From the NCBI GenBank assembly GCA_000151295.1, contig GG745366.1, forward strand, positions 394,036-458,035: 64,000 bases of DNA, read 5' to 3'. Of the stretch, positions 22,553 through 34,784 are shown piece after piece. The stretch comes from Allomyces macrogynus ATCC 38327 (lineage: Eukaryota; Blastocladiomycota; Blastocladiomycetes; Blastocladiales; Blastocladiaceae). The notes under the pieces are model-generated. The model had not been told where the DNA came from and searched no databases. It was given only the letters and a program-made list of their open reading frames with translations. Made by a program: the position numbers and the translations under genes. The stretch's first letter is position 1, and every line of letters starts with the position of its first letter.

Positions 22553-24649
22553 TCAATCTTCTTGCTTGACCTCTTCGCTCTTGATCGGCCCGGCCGCGCG
22601 CAGCTGGCCCTCGGACACGCTCGACACGGGCGATCCCATCCCACCCTGCGGCGGAGTGCTTTCACGGCGCTTGCCCATGTACCCGGCCACATCCGGCTCG
22701 AGCCGTCCAAACCACAGGTACCCGGCGCACGAAAGCACCCACAGACCGGCCATGTACCCACCCACAACGGTCCACTCGGGCACGCCCTCAAATGTCCCCA
22801 CGGCCGCGAGGTTCACGAGGCTCGTGACCACGACGCCAAGACAAATAAACACACGGTAGGCGGCAAATGCCGCAGCCGTCCGGTCCTGTTCCGGCGGACT
22901 CGGCGGGTCCCCAACGGCCGCGGGCTTGGGCTTCACGTGCCGGCCAAATGTGTCCGACAAGACCGAGTTGGTCCAGGTATTGTGCAGCGGGTCGAGCGAC
23001 CCAATCACGGACGACGCGACAATGCACAGAATCTGCGCCGTTGATGCGTTGGGGTTCGCGCCGTTGCGGTCAGGCACCAGGTTGCGCGCGACCGTAATGC
23101 ACGCGGCAATCGCCGCGACAAGCAGGGTTTGCACGACGAGCACGCGCGGACCGCGGCCGATTATCCCGGACCGGCGCAAAGCACGGCCCCAGATGGGCGA
23201 CACGAGCACCGATGCGATCCCAAAAGCGAGCAGCAGCTTGGCGACACCCGCCGTCGCCGCTTCGCGCACGTCGCCGGCCGTGGTCGTGGTCCCGAGCGTG
23301 GGTCGTGGCAGGTACTTTGGCAGAGTCGCAAACCCGAGCGTCATGGTCGCGCCCGTGAACGCAATCAGTGGGGCCAGCGACCACATTTTCTTGTCTTGCA
23401 AAACGTGGCCGACCGTGTGCAGCCGCACGCGCAGCGACGTGGGCGCCGTGGCCGCGCCTGGGACCGGCTTGATGCCCACGATAAACAAGACAATGGCGAC
23501 GCCCGAGATGCACGTCATGACCCAGAGCATGGTACGCGTCGATGCCGCATGCGTCGCGACGAGCGCGAGGCCAATCGTGTTGCCGACAATCAAGTTGCCC
23601 GCAAACACGCCGTAGAACGTGGCCATGACGGCCGGCGCGGGGATGGGGCCAGCACGGACGAGCTGCGTCACGTACGCACCCTGCTGCACCCACAGCAGGC
23701 CGGCGGCAATTCCCGTCAGGCACGAGACGACATAGAGCAGGTACGGCGTCTCGCCCGGTTCCGACGGGTCCAAGTTGAGCGCCGCGGCAAAGAACGTGTA
23801 AATCGCGGCACCGAGTGCAAACACGAGCCGTTCGGGTGCAGCTCCGACGACAGCAGGGCCCAGCAGCGACGCGAGCGTGTAGGTGGCGTAGATGAGACAA
23901 AAGGAGACGAATCCGGCGGTCGGGAACAAGGTCGTCAGCAGCGACTGCGCGACACCATAGGCCGTGAACATGAGCAAGAAGCACACGCCCAGCACTAGAA
24001 CACGCATGCGCACGCCCGTGGCAGAGAGCGCTGTGGGCGTCCCGGACGAGCGGAGAGTGGAGCGGCGACGCGTGCTGGCGCGGCGGTCGAGCGACGTGGC
24101 AGGCGAACCAGCATAGAGCGACGGGGCCAGATCGGAGAGGTTGCCAGCCGAGGCTTCGGCCGTGAGCGAGGCGAGCGACCGTCCTGGGCGCATCGACGCC
24201 ACGGCGGGCGGCGGCGGCGGCGGTGACCGCGGCTTGCTGTTGCCAGCAGAAACAGAGGCCGAGGTCGTGGTCGCATTCGCCGGTGTGACTGCGGCGTTAT
24301 CGCGAATAATTATCGAGTTGGGGCACTTTTGGTGCGTGGGCATGGGCGGCGATGCCAGGGCAGCTGGGGGTGGCGCATTGTTACCTGAGAGCGAGATGGT
24401 GTGCGGCACGATCAGCGAGACGGGGCGCGACGTGGTACTGGCCGCGCGCTCAGTCGCTGCAGCGCTGGCGGGTAGCGTCGACGTGAGGCTCATGGCGCTC
24501 GACGGCGAAGTCGGAACCGACGGGGCCGTGGGCGTGTGAGGCACGACGAGCGAAGGCGGGCGCGGCACGACCAGCGACGGCGAGCGCGGCACGATGAGCG
24601 AGGTTGGGCGCGGCGAGGCCGTCGCGCTGGTCGGTGTCGCGGTGGTCAT
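22553..24649 (-). CDS. UNC93-like major facilitator superfamily membrane protein
   Basis: Single exon, 698 residues, ATG at 24649. Residues 1-210 are disordered and begin with tandem eight-residue units of the form SL(I/V)VPR(S/P)P. From about 215 on there are 10-12 hydrophobic helices. The order of motifs fits the UNC93 branch of the MFS (PF05978 type): an N-terminal helix ending 'AQSLLTTLFPTAGFVSF', then 'IYATYTLASLLGPAVV', then 'GLLWVQQGAYVTQL' followed by 'YGVFAGNLIVGN'. A basic loop carries 'SPIWGRALRRSG' and a later helix pair surrounds 'SLDPLHNTWTNSVLSDTFG'. The C-terminus is hydrophilic. Family members act at plasma membrane or endomembranes (UNC-93 regulates potassium channels in worms; UNC93B1 traffics receptors); substrate or partner here is unknown. 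No introns are needed. Confidence 0.82.
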   Translation of the reverse strand: MTTATPTSATASPRPTSLIVPRSPSLVVPRPPSLVVPHTPTAPSVPTSPSSAMSLTSTLPASAAATERAASTTSRPVSLIVPHTISLSGNNAPPPAALASPPMPTHQKCPNSIIIRDNAAVTPANATTTSASVSAGNSKPRSPPPPPPAVASMRPGRSLASLTAEASAGNLSDLAPSLYAGSPATSLDRRASTRRRSTLRSSGTPTALSATGVRMRVLVLGVCFLLMFTAYGVAQSLLTTLFPTAGFVSFCLIYATYTLASLLGPAVVGAAPERLVFALGAAIYTFFAAALNLDPSEPGETPYLLYVVSCLTGIAAGLLWVQQGAYVTQLVRAGPIPAPAVMATFYGVFAGNLIVGNTIGLALVATHAASTRTMLWVMTCISGVAIVLFIVGIKPVPGAATAPTSLRVRLHTVGHVLQDKKMWSLAPLIAFTGATMTLGFATLPKYLPRPTLGTTTTAGDVREAATAGVAKLLLAFGIASVLVSPIWGRALRRSGIIGRGPRVLVVQTLLVAAIAACITVARNLVPDRNGANPNASTAQILCIVASSVIGSLDPLHNTWTNSVLSDTFGRHVKPKPAAVGDPPSPPEQDRTAAAFAAYRVFICLGVVVTSLVNLAAVGTFEGVPEWTVVGGYMAGLWVLSCAGYLWFGRLEPDVAGYMGKRRESTPPQGGMGSPVSSVSEGQLRAAGPIKSEEVKQED

Positions 24650-26680
24650 GACGGTAGTCTTGGCCCAGAGCGGGCAGCAGGTGGAACGGTGGCGTGCGCG
24701 GCTGCTGTTGTTGTAGAGTTGATGAGCGTGCTGATGTTGGCGGGGCGGCTTCGACCGTGCGCGCGGCGGGCGCGCGAGTGCGACCAGTGGGCGGGCGTCG
24801 CGAGCTCAGCGCGGGCGTCGCCGTGATGTGATCGTCGACGTGCTCGACGACGGCGAGTGGACAGCGACAGACAGCAATCGGCGGCCCCAGACCTCGCCGG
24901 GCAACACGCGGCCCCCGCCAAAACCAAAGGCCAAACCGGGCCGAGTCGAGGCCGGCACGACGCGCCGCGAGACAAGGAGGCGCGCGTGCGAGACGGGGGC
25001 GACGCCAGACGACCACAAGGCCGGCCGCCGATGGCTCCCTCGCTGTCGCGCACATCACGAGCGCCAGCACATCAAGTTGACCATCATCGCGCGGCCCGGG
25101 ACACGCAAGCCCTCCTCGCCGCAACTTGCATCCACCCTGCCGGCGTCTTGCTCGTGCAACCTCCGCCTCAACATGGCGCGGTACTGCATGCCAAGGAGAT
25201 ACAGCTCGAGGCCTGCATCTCGGCCGCAGTCGCCGCTCGAAGCACTTCTCCCCGTCTTCTCGCAGGTTGGAAGTTGCAGCGGATCGGCGATGATGCCGTC
25301 CCACGTCGAACCCTTGGTCGCCCTTTTGGTTCCGTCGAAGCGGCGGTGCGCGCCTTGGTGCTTCCTTGACGCAAGCTTATGGATAAAGTTTGCTGTGCGG
25401 GGCTCCGAGGGCTGAAAGACGCGCGCACGCGCACGAAATTCGGAACGTGATCGACGGCACACACGGGCTCGCGTTGCAACGTGCAAGGCCGTGCAAGGGA
25501 CGAAAGCGCGCGCCTGTGTGGCTCGCCGGCGTCGCCAAGGGACGCGAGCACGCCGAATGCCATGATCGCAGGCCATGAGCATGGCGCGCGCGCTGCTTGG
25601 AGCGGTCGGCGGAAGGTCGGCGACGACGACGACGACGACGACGACGGCGACGGTCGCCCGTCACTGTTGTTGACGGGGTTGGTGCAGCCATCGTGGCGAG
25701 GAGTAAGCACATTCTGCAAGGCTTCAAGTTGGCGCGGCGTTCAGGACTGACGCGAGATCGGCGGCGACCGGCGTTCCATTTTGCTAGCTGTCGCGGCCGA
25801 GAGCGACCGAGGACGTGCGCTTGACATGGCGACGGAGAGTTTGCAAAGGGGAGCGACTCTTTGCGGCGGTGGGCCCAACACCGACGAAGAAAGAACGTTG
25901 TTGTGTTGAGCTGCCCCCAGCGCAGCAGCAGGCCGACCGACTCTGACTAGCGACAGCGTCCCTGTCCTGGACCGCCGCCTGCCTTCCCTCCTCTCCCCCA
26001 CCTTGCTCATTTCCTTGGCCGCGCCCAGCACCGTTCACGCGCTGCGAGCTGTGTGCGCCGGTGCTTCGACCTGCTCGCGCCATCGCTGGCGCCGACAAGT
26101 GACAACGAGCCGAGCTTCTTGCCGTCAACGTGCTTAAGTAGCTATCGCTCCGCCTGCTGCCCGCCCAACCATTGCACCAACAGCTACCTCGACCCTTCCC
26201 GCTCGACCTGCAAAGTGCCTAAATCACCAGCCGGCCAACGACGACGCCAACGACGACGCCAACGACGACCATCGGTTTTGCCTGGCATTCAACTGGCCTT
26301 GGCTTCGCCACGCCCGGCCGGATTTGCTTCACCACGGATTCGGCAAGCTCACGCGCCTGCAGCCGCTTTCGGTCACCGGGCCGCAGACGCTCTCGCTCGT
26401 TCTCGTCGGCCGGCCCGCGCGCGCTTGACCGTTCCCGGTCGGGTCCTTCCCCGCGAGCATACGCACTGGACCGGCTGCACCCGCGTCCGCGCTGACCGAC
26501 GAGCCACGGCAATCGGGACGACACGCACCACCGACCGACGCTTCTCAGCGTCTCTGACCTGTCGACGACGACCTGCTCGCCAAGACCGAACGCTTTTGGC
26601 GCGACGTGACGTGACACGACTCTCACGACCCGTCGGACTCTCTGGCCATCATCGCACGGCCATAGACGCTGCTGTTCGCC
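24650..26680. other. Divergent intergenic region between UNC93-like and ankyrin genes
   Basis: About 2 kb separating two gene starts, so it should contain both promoters. Several long GC-rich frames cross it on both strands without motifs. Simple repeats are visible: a CGA/GAC run at about 25621-25646 and three copies of a 12-mer (CAACGACGACGC) at 26236-26270. A pyrimidine-rich stretch just before 26681 resembles a 5' UTR. An undetected small gene is possible. Confidence 0.45.
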
Positions 26681-29600
26681 ATGGCATACAACCACCCTCC
26701 GCCCCCGCGGGCTGCGTCCGCGCCGCCGCCCGACGTGCTCGAGCCTTTGGACGCAAGTACGGCCCGTACGCTGGTGCCATGGACCGTGGCCGACACTGTG
26801 TCGCCGTTTGGCCCCGTCGTCCCACGCACGCGCAACTTGCGCTACAATGCGACCCCGCTGGTACTTGCCATTCTTGCGGGCAACGTACGACTCGTTGCAC
26901 GGCTCCTACATGTGCTCGAGCGGGACGGCACGCTTGCCGACGACATTGAGGCGCCGGATTCGCTCGGCCGGTACGCTTTTTTCTTTATTTCAGAGTCAAT
27001 TTTCGTCGTGGCGGCAACCCCGCCAGCAGTTCCATGGCTAACGACCGGATTCGATGGCCTGCGACAGTACGCCGCTGATTGCGTGTGTCTTCGGTATCGA
27101 CACGCTCGACATCACGTCCGAGAACCTGCCCTTCGTGAGCCAAGTGCACCCGCACCACGCCGAAATCTTCGACATGCTCGTCAAGCGGCTGCCGCCCGCC
27201 GAGTTTGAGCGCGGCCACGACTGCATCCACAGCATCTCGCCGTTCATTCTTGCGAGTACGTTTCGCAGCGCCAACCATGTCACACGTTACGCAAACACTG
27301 ATCCCAATTCTGCGCGTGTATGCCCGCTAGGTTACCTCGGCAAGCAGCAGTACGTGCTCAAGATGCTCGAGCACGGCGCCAATGTGGACTGCGTCGACAC
27401 GCACAACGGCACCGCTCTCATGTACGCGGCGCGCGACAACCACGTCGGCGTCGTCAAGACGCTGCTCGAGTTTGGTGCGTCGGTCACGCACCGCGACAAG
27501 CACGGGTGGTCGGCGCTCAACTATGGCGACAAATTTGATGATATTCGCGCGCTCTTGGAAGCGGCCAATATTCTCCAACCGGTACGCTCTCCAGTGCATG
27601 ACGGGGCGCGTACCAGTATGGCTGACAGCTCTAATCTTCCAGGCGCTGCAAACTCCCGTCCCGTCGCTCGCATCCGCGCAGCCTCCCGATGCCACAGCAC
27701 CACCGATTCCGACTCCACCCGCCGGCGACGACGCAACCAACGACCTGCATCAAGTCCTCACCGAATACCGGCGCGTTGTCGACTCGTCGTGCCGCAGTCG
27801 CAGAATCGCCCTGCAGTGGATTGACGCGTGGCACGACCAAGTTGTACAGACGCTCGATCTCCTCGACCCGGCCGACGCGCCACCCGAGCAGGGCCCATTC
27901 GATTCGGGCGTTGCCCTCGCGACCGACGACCGCGACATGGCCGAATGCCGCGAGGCGATTCGTGCCGCGCGCGTCGAGTTTGAGCGCGTGCGTAGCGAGG
28001 CCAAGGCCGCACGGCCCGTCTCCACGATTGACGGCGAGGCTGCTCATTCGCCGCAGGGCGTCTCGTGCGAGCGGTGGGAGGCACTCGCGCAGGACATGCA
28101 CGACAAGGCCAATGACTTGGTGTCGGTGCTCGCGAAACGGCTCGAGCTCGAGAAGACGCGGCACCGGCAGTCCATGGACCGCGGGCACGCAGACCAGGTC
28201 GCGTCTCTACGCGCGCAAGTGCAGGCCAAGGACGACCAGCTAGCGGCAATGAACCGCGCGAAGGACGAGCAGCTCGCGGCGGTGCAGCGCGGTATGGCCG
28301 TCGCTCGCGCTCATGGTGCCGCGGGCGTCGCTGCACTGCTCACGCCCTTGCGCGAACTGATTGGCGCAGACGGGTCCCTCGAGGACGAGCTGGTGGTGCA
28401 GGGCGTTATGACGCAGGTGCGCACGCTTGGGACCCAAGTGCGTGCGCTGCAGGACCAGAACGCGCAGTTTGCGTCCGAACTCGACGAAAAGGACGCGCGG
28501 ATCCAGGAGCTCGTGGCGCAGCTGCAAGCGGCCAAGCCGACAGGCCTCGCGGCACTCGGCGCGATGCAGACCAATGGGTCCACATCGGCGCTGCCGTACC
28601 AGACCCCGACCACCACGCCGCCGCAGAACTCGCTCTCGCAGCCGCGCGCCGGCAACAGCACTGGTCTTGGCCAGCTCTACCAGATGTACGGCGGGTCGAC
28701 GGCGAGCTTGTCGCTGCGCACACCTGTTGGGCCGTCGCCGCTCGGCACACCGCGTGGGACCGCGCCGCGGCAGGGGCCACCGACCGTGACGCGCACGCAA
28801 CCGCCGCAGCCCATGACTACCGGCCCGCTCACGTCGCCGTCGCACGCGCACTTGGCGGAGGCGATTCGGATGGCCGAGGCGGCCGTTGCGCCTGCAGGTG
28901 TCGCGCCGAGGCCAGGACTGCCGCAGCAACATGCCCAGCAGCAGCAACGTGCGATCCCGCCGGCTCGCCCACGCGCTGCATCAACGGCGTCCTCGGTCAT
29001 GGGCAGCTCGGCCGTCGGAAGCTCGGTCATTGGACCCAACGGATTTGGCACGCCGACGATTCCCGTGACCACGGCGGGTGCTACCGCCCCTGGCGCCATA
29101 GCGTACCCGCAGGCGCAGCAGGCGCACCCGCAGCCGTACCCGTACAGCACGGCCAACCCGGCCGCGGCCGTGCGGTCGTCGCTTGCATCGAATGCATCGA
29201 GCGCGTCGCACATGCAACACTTGCGTGCGACCGCGTCCATGTCGAACCTGCGCGCGGCCTCGCGCATCGAGTCGCTCGTTGTGACGCTGCCCGCCGAGGA
29301 CGGCGACGAGTACTCGGAGGACTTTGACCCCAACGCCTACGATGATGACGACGAGGACGAGGATGGTATTTCGAGTGACCTCGCCAGTTCCGCGGCCACG
29401 GGCAGCCACCTGTCGCTGACGGTTTCTGCCGCGGTCGGCGCCACGGCACGCGCGCGCGTCGCGTTCCCGTACGCGCACCCGGGGATGGCCATGACGCACG
29501 GCAACCTGCCGCAGCAAGGGCCCGCAGGCCTGTACAATGGCCGGTCGAACGCCTTGTTTGCACAGTCGCAACCGGACCTGCGCCTGCCCACGCGGCCTAC

Positions 29601-30048
29601 GGGCCCGACAGCGTCAACAACGCTCAATAGCGGTCTCTCGCGTGCAAACTCCTCCAACGCGCCCGGCAACGGCGCCGGTCGGCAGTCGCGCCGACCTGAT
29701 CTCACGGAATTGGTCACGCTCACGATTGACCCGCTCCCGACAACGATGGCGTCGGCACCGCGGGCCCGGCCAGTGACGGGCGCGTCCGCGGCGTCAGGCA
29801 TGGTCATTTCCGGGCCAACACTCGCGGCACAGCATGGGTGGGGTCCCACGCCGGCCTCGCCGCCGCAAACTGGGCCTTTCCGTGCTGCGCTTGCGCCGGC
29901 ACGGACAGGGCCGTCGCCCAAGGTCATGATGTCGGCGAGCTCGCTTGAGGACGACTCGAGTGGGACCAAAACACTGAGCGACCGGTTGAAGAGCACGTTT
30001 ACCAAGAGCGTGCGCAAGATGAAGTCCTTGGGCGACATGAAGTCGTAA
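26681..30048 (+). CDS. Ankyrin-repeat and coiled-coil protein with long disordered tail
   Basis: Four exons: 26681-26970, 27068-27255, 27331-27581 and 27643-30048, giving 1044 residues. Introns are 97, 75 and 61 nt; donors are GTACGC, GTACGT and GTACGC, and the first has a GGCTAAC branch site. Ankyrin-type repeats span about residues 45-240: 'YNATPLVLAILAGNVRLVARLL', a splice-restored 'SLGRTPLIACVFG', 'GKQQYVLKMLEHGANVDCVD', 'GTALMYAARDNHVGVVKTLL' and 'HGWSALNYG'. Residues about 370-530 are heptad-like with many Glu, Gln, Arg and Leu, predicting coiled coil. The remainder is Pro/Ser/Ala/Gln-rich with an acidic patch near the middle of the tail, and the extreme C-terminus is basic (SVRKMKSLGDMKS). 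Likely a cytoplasmic scaffold; no specific partner can be named. Confidence 0.85.
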
Positions 30049-30682
30049 TGCCTTCGTGTCCAGTTGCATTCCCGCGCGCTTTCGGATTTTTGTCTCCGTT
30101 TTTTGAATGTAGGCCGCGTCATTGTTGTCTGTCCTTGGTTTTATGCCTGTCCTTTTCCCGTTGCGTCTCTCTGCTCTGTCCGCTCCAGCTCTTTTGGAAT
30201 ATGCTTTTGCTTCTTTGTTCTCATGTATCCGCGTCTAATCCCTCCTCTCGCTCCGAAACGAATCACAAGTCATTCAATTTTGAATCTTCTCCAACCATTT
30301 CGCGTTGTCGGACGCGCGCGTCTGCGTCTGCAGTGCGCAACAGGCGCGGTTGCGGCTGGCCAGGGAATCGACCGGGACTGCCGTCGCGTCGCCGCGTCTG
30401 GCGTCTGGCGTGGAGGTTGCGACTAGGCGAACGACGCCGATGGCGAGTACAAGGGAGGCGCCATGTATCTGCGGACCTGCCAACGCGACCCGTACATGAA
30501 GCGCGCGCATGCCGATGTATAGGAGCCCCTTCGCCACGACTCGCCACTTGGCTGACAACCATACGTAAGTGTGTCGCCCTCTTCGTCGACCGGCCGGCCG
30601 ACCAGCTTCTCGCTCACTCGCCGACGACCACAACGACGACCTGCACAGATCCGCGTTCAGCTCTATCGACCGACCGCAAGTC
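30049..30682. other. Intergenic, no gene seen
   Basis: T-rich 3' flank of the ankyrin gene up to about 30300, then GC-rich sequence without convincing frames. An upstream exon of the small zipper ORF could lie here but I cannot define it. Confidence 0.45.
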
Positions 30683-31009
30683 ATGTCTCTCATCGCTACG
30701 GACGTGCTTGTGATGCCTGCGTGGACCGGACTCGAAATGACGCTGTTGGTCTCGGCCGCGACCGCGGTCTTGGAACGGCGCCGGAGGCGGCAGCCATCGC
30801 CGATGCACCTGTCGCCCCCACGTCGAATGGAGGCCATCACGTCAGCAACGACCATTTCGATGCTCAAGGCCACGTGCGCGCAACTCATGGAAGAACGCGA
30901 CGTGCTCGCCAAGGACAATGCGCGGTTGCGGGCCAAGATTGCCGCTCTGGAAGCGTCACGTAGCTCGTGCTCAAAGGGCGCTTCGGAGCAGGATGTCAGC
31001 AAGTCGTGA
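30683..31009 (+). CDS. Possible small leucine-zipper-like protein
   Basis: Open frame of 108 residues from the ATG at 30683. The C-terminal half is a regular amphipathic helix, 'LKATCAQLMEERDVLAKDN' and 'ARLRAKIAALEAS', with leucines at heptad spacing and a basic patch ahead of it (ERRRRRQ). This resembles a short coiled coil, or a bZIP-like end without the canonical basic DNA-contact motif. The N-terminal half has no known pattern and may be wrong if an upstream exon exists. Not assigned to a family. Confidence 0.4.
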   Translation: MSLIATDVLVMPAWTGLEMTLLVSAATAVLERRRRRQPSPMHLSPPRRMEAITSATTISMLKATCAQLMEERDVLAKDNARLRAKIAALEASRSSCSKGASEQDVSKS

Positions 31010-31605
31010 GCAGGGGAAGCCAATACGGCCCAATGGTGTCGTCGCCAAGATTTGTGGCCGAAAACAGCTGGGACCTGGCATGGGCCAATGTGCGCGCCCT
31101 GGCGGCTGCGCAAACGTCGGTTTGTAAATACGATTGTACCAAAACCACTCTATTCTTGAAGTTATCCGTCGTGCATTCTGGTCGGATGCACAAGCTTGCT
31201 GTTCAGTGAGAGACGGATGCGAGACGCGTTTCCGCGACTTTTCCTGTCGCTTCCTCTGCTCATTCAATCCAGACGCACGTATCGCCGGTCATCCCTGCCG
31301 TCCCTGGGGCGCCAAGTCGTTTCAAAGAACCGTTGAGGCGCGTCGAAATGTCTATTCAAGCGCTTCGCGCAGGTCCGATCGCTGCCAGAGCGGCATTACT
31401 GCACACGCAGTCGAGAAGAAGCGAGACAAAACACATTTGGTGCCAGGGTCTCTTTGTATGTGCTGCGCCGTGCAGGCGCGTGAAGAGGAAAAGACACGTG
31501 GGCGGAAAAGAAACAACAAACAAGCGATGCCGCCGCAGACCAGGCGCGGCGCGACTCCAAAGGCAAAGTATGACACAAACACGTCGTCCACACCCCGACG
31601 GCCGA
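31010..31605. other. Intergenic between convergent genes
   Basis: Contains the 3' flanks of the small plus-strand ORF and of the minus-strand RabGAP gene. AT-richer around 31120-31210. No further gene supported. Confidence 0.5.
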
Positions 31606-34158
31606 CTACTCGGGCGGCACGAGCCCGGCGCCACGACACAGTGCGCGGTATGCGTCGCGGTCGAGCGGAACACTTTCGCGCACGCAGTCCCAGAACGCCA
31701 CGTCGGCATCAACCTCGCCCACACGCCCGGCGGGTCCTGGCTTGATCCGTCCGGGCAGCCTGAGCACGTCCGAGATGCACTCGTCAAATGCGAGCCCGAC
31801 AAGTTGCCGCTCATGGAACCGCAGCAGGGCCACGGCAACACGGAACAGTGCCGCGTCGCCGTCGAGAAAGTAGAGGTCCCAGACGCGTGCAGCCATGTCG
31901 AGCGGGAGCGGTTTACTGAATAGTGACAGGAACCACTCGTAGAGGAAAAACTCGGGGCGCAGGCCAATGCGGTCAAAGTGCGCGGCGAGGCCGGGGCTGA
32001 CTTGTGCGAGTAACGTGGAAAAGACGGAAAAATACTTGGCCACGAGCGAGAGGTCGAGCCGGTAGAAGACGGGCAAGACGCCCGACCGGTGCCGGAACAT
32101 GGTGCAGAGCGTTGCAAACGCCGAGTAGTCATCCATGTTGAGCAGCAGCATCGCGGCGAGATAACTCATGCCTTGGACGTAACTGGAAAAAAAAACGCGT
32201 GGATGGGGGGGGGGGGGGGTAAGTTGCCACATCCTCCTCTTTGAAAAAATGCAAAATAGCAGAGTTTGATGCAAAACAGTACCCCATGTCGGCGCGGTAG
32301 ACGGCAAAGGCCTCGAGGACCGATGCCAGTGGCTCGGCCAGCGGACCGTTGGGCTGCTGGAACACGCCGAGCGCCGGAAATGTCCTCGAAATATCATTGG
32401 CAATCAAGTCGAGCGTGTCCTTGCGCCCCTGGAAGACCATGGGCTGCTGTGGCGGTGCAGTTTCACCATGCCCCGAGAGCGTCGCAGCCGACGACTCACC
32501 CGACGATAAGGATGGTGCGCGCGTTCGTTTTGCGACCGCTTCCACGAGTGCCGCGTCCAAGGCCGCACGTTGCATGCGATGCGACGTGAGCGCATCGGCG
32601 GCACGGCGCTTGCAGAGCTCGTAGACGTCGGGCGAAACGTGCAGCGGATTCCCGACGGCGCGCGCCCAGACGGTACCGCGCAGTCGTGGCGGCACGCCCT
32701 TGAACCACAAGTCGGTCGTCTTCTTGGCGTACCGCACCTTGTCCCAGTTGGGCAAAATCTGCGATGTCCAAGTGTTGAGCGCGGCAATGGCCTCCTTTTC
32801 GCGCGCGAGACGCAACTTGGTGGCCTTGGCGCGAGCCGCTGCGTCGCGTGCCTGCGCCGCCTTCATCATCTTGGCGTACTCGGCCAGATGCTTGGCGTCC
32901 TCGGCCTTGGGTTTGGGTGGGAGCGTGTGCTGGCGCGTGCGGCATAATACCTGCGTCGTCGAGGAGGTGCTGGCGGTGGAGACGGTCGAGGACGACGACG
33001 AGAGGCTGCGAAACCAGTCGGAGAGCCGTCGACCAGTCGAGGTGCGGCCTGTCGGTGAGCTCGCGGCCGATGCGCTGGCGCGTCGTGGTGGCGTAAATGC
33101 GGGTACGCCAGGAACAATGGTGCGCGGGTGCGGTGTTGGTGCGACGCTCATGTCGGGGAGGTCGGTTGTAAAGGTGCTGATGGTGGCTAATGAGCGCAGC
33201 GAGGTGGGCGGCGAGGGCGGTGCGTCGCAGTCGAGGTCGCCGTCGTTGTCTGGTCGTGGAGGGAGAGTAGGCAGTGCCAGCGAGTCGGCCGAGGAGAAGG
33301 CTATGTATACGCGACGCGACACGTTTGCGGAGCAAGAGCACGGGAGTCAGCGTTGAGCAGCAAGGTCGGCACGCGAAGCGGGCCGTAGTGGAGCCCAGTG
33401 CTGAAGCGCCAGGTGCGGGCGCCGCGGCGACGCTGTCGCTGCCGCCGCTCGTCGCCGGCCAGGTCGATCGAGGCGTTGGTGTTCGGGGCGTCGCGCCGCT
33501 GGAAGCAACGCGATACCTCGACGCGCAGCCAATGAAATGACGGATGTGATCGACACAGGGCCGAGCCGTTGCCGTGCAGACGTGCCGTGAACGCCACGGG
33601 CGCCACGGGGGGCCAACCAGCGAGCCAAACAGGAGAGAACCTGTTTGTATCGGCACCAGTCGCGGGCGATGGAGTGCTGGGGGAACACACACGTCGTGCG
33701 TTTCGAGCACGCACACGGAGCTCCAAACTCCAAAGCGCGCGACAAGGCGTACCGGTGACGGAGATGGGTTCAGCAGCCGCAGCAGCGGCGTGCGGAGCGT
33801 CGCCAAGAGAAAGATGGCGGCTGCGGTCGGCGTGCGGGCTTCGGCTCCTTGAGTTTGGTTCATAATCGGTCATGGCCTCGTGCTGGTCGCTACTGTCGTC
33901 GGCATCGTCGGCCAGGGACAGGGTGGTGAAGGGGAGGTCGAGGCCCATGGGGTCGTGCAGCTCGCCATTGCGGTCCCTGTCGGCAGCGTCGTCGTCGACT
34001 TGCAGGCCGGCGCGCGCGCGGCCACCCACTGGTCGCGGCGCGTGCGCGTAGAGAGTCACCGGATGCCGGGCGACGTCGTGCGCGCGCTGTGGCAGCACGG
34101 CGGCAGCGAGGTCAAGCGGCGGCGCGGCCCAGGTCGGGCTGCTGAGCGGCGCGGCCAT
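31606..34158 (-). CDS. TBC-domain Rab GTPase-activating protein of the TBC1D12/TBC1D14 type
   Basis: Core exons are 33300-32283 and 32182-31606; the 100-nt intron (GTACTG...CCAG, containing 15 G in a row on the plus strand) is well supported because the splice makes the invariant 'GYVQGMSYLAAMLL'. A 5' exon at 34158-33753 is proposed: it is coding-like, ends at a GTACGC donor and splices in phase to an ATAG acceptor at 33301, but the 452-nt intron is unusually long here. Total would be 666 residues. The sequence preceding the domain, 'IAALNTWTSQILPNWD', and 'LWFKGVPPRLRGTVWARAVGN', 'NDISRTFPALGVFQ' (arginine finger) and the YVQ glutamine finger follow TBC1D12/14 closely. Such proteins stimulate GTP hydrolysis by Rabs on recycling or autophagy membranes. 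The N-terminal ~250 residues are disordered. If the 5' exon is wrong, the first in-frame ATG is at 33151. Confidence 0.85.
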
Positions 34159-34784
34159 GGCGGCGGTGGCCTCGTCGCGGAGCGAGTGCGGGCAGTTGCA
34201 GCACGCGGTCGTGGCAGCGTGTGCCGGCGGTGGTCGGGCACGTTGCCGTTCGTGGCCTCCCGGCTCAACCACAGCGGTCTGGTCTGGTCGCACACGGCTG
34301 CGTGCTGGCGCCGGTGGCGAGGCGACGTGGCGCACGGACCTTGGGAAGTCATTGGCATGCCATATCATTGGCCTGCCCCTGCTATCAAATCAAGGCGTGA
34401 CCGCTCGCCAAGCAGCGCACGCCTAAATGTGGCCACACAAGCCCCGCAGACGACGGCACGGCTGCGAACGAGCGCAAGAGCTCTGCCCCGCGCGCCTCTC
34501 TGCTGCCCGCACTTTGACGGTCGCCGCCTGCCGCGGTCGATGCCTCGCCGCTGCATCCGAACCGCGCGCGATTGCATCGCATCGCGCATAGCTTCGACCG
34601 CGACCGTCCAGCGCGGCCCTTGTGCGCATCGCCATCGCCCCGTGCCGGCGCCCCCGATTGCCCGCCACCTTCCCCAGGCAACAAATCGACGACGCATCGG
34701 CAACGCCGTGACACTCCGCCGCGTGATCCGTGCCCCGACCGGCCCGGCGAGAGGACCGGCACCAGTACCGGCACCACCTGCACC
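34159..34784. other. Divergent promoter region
   Basis: Separates the proposed start of the RabGAP gene (minus) from the membrane-protein gene (plus). GC-rich, with no gene of its own that I can support. Confidence 0.45.

Noticed and set aside
30274..31113. 279-residue minus-strand frame over the zipper ORF
   Set aside because: No motif or suitable start; the plus-strand heptad pattern is the better reading, though itself uncertain.
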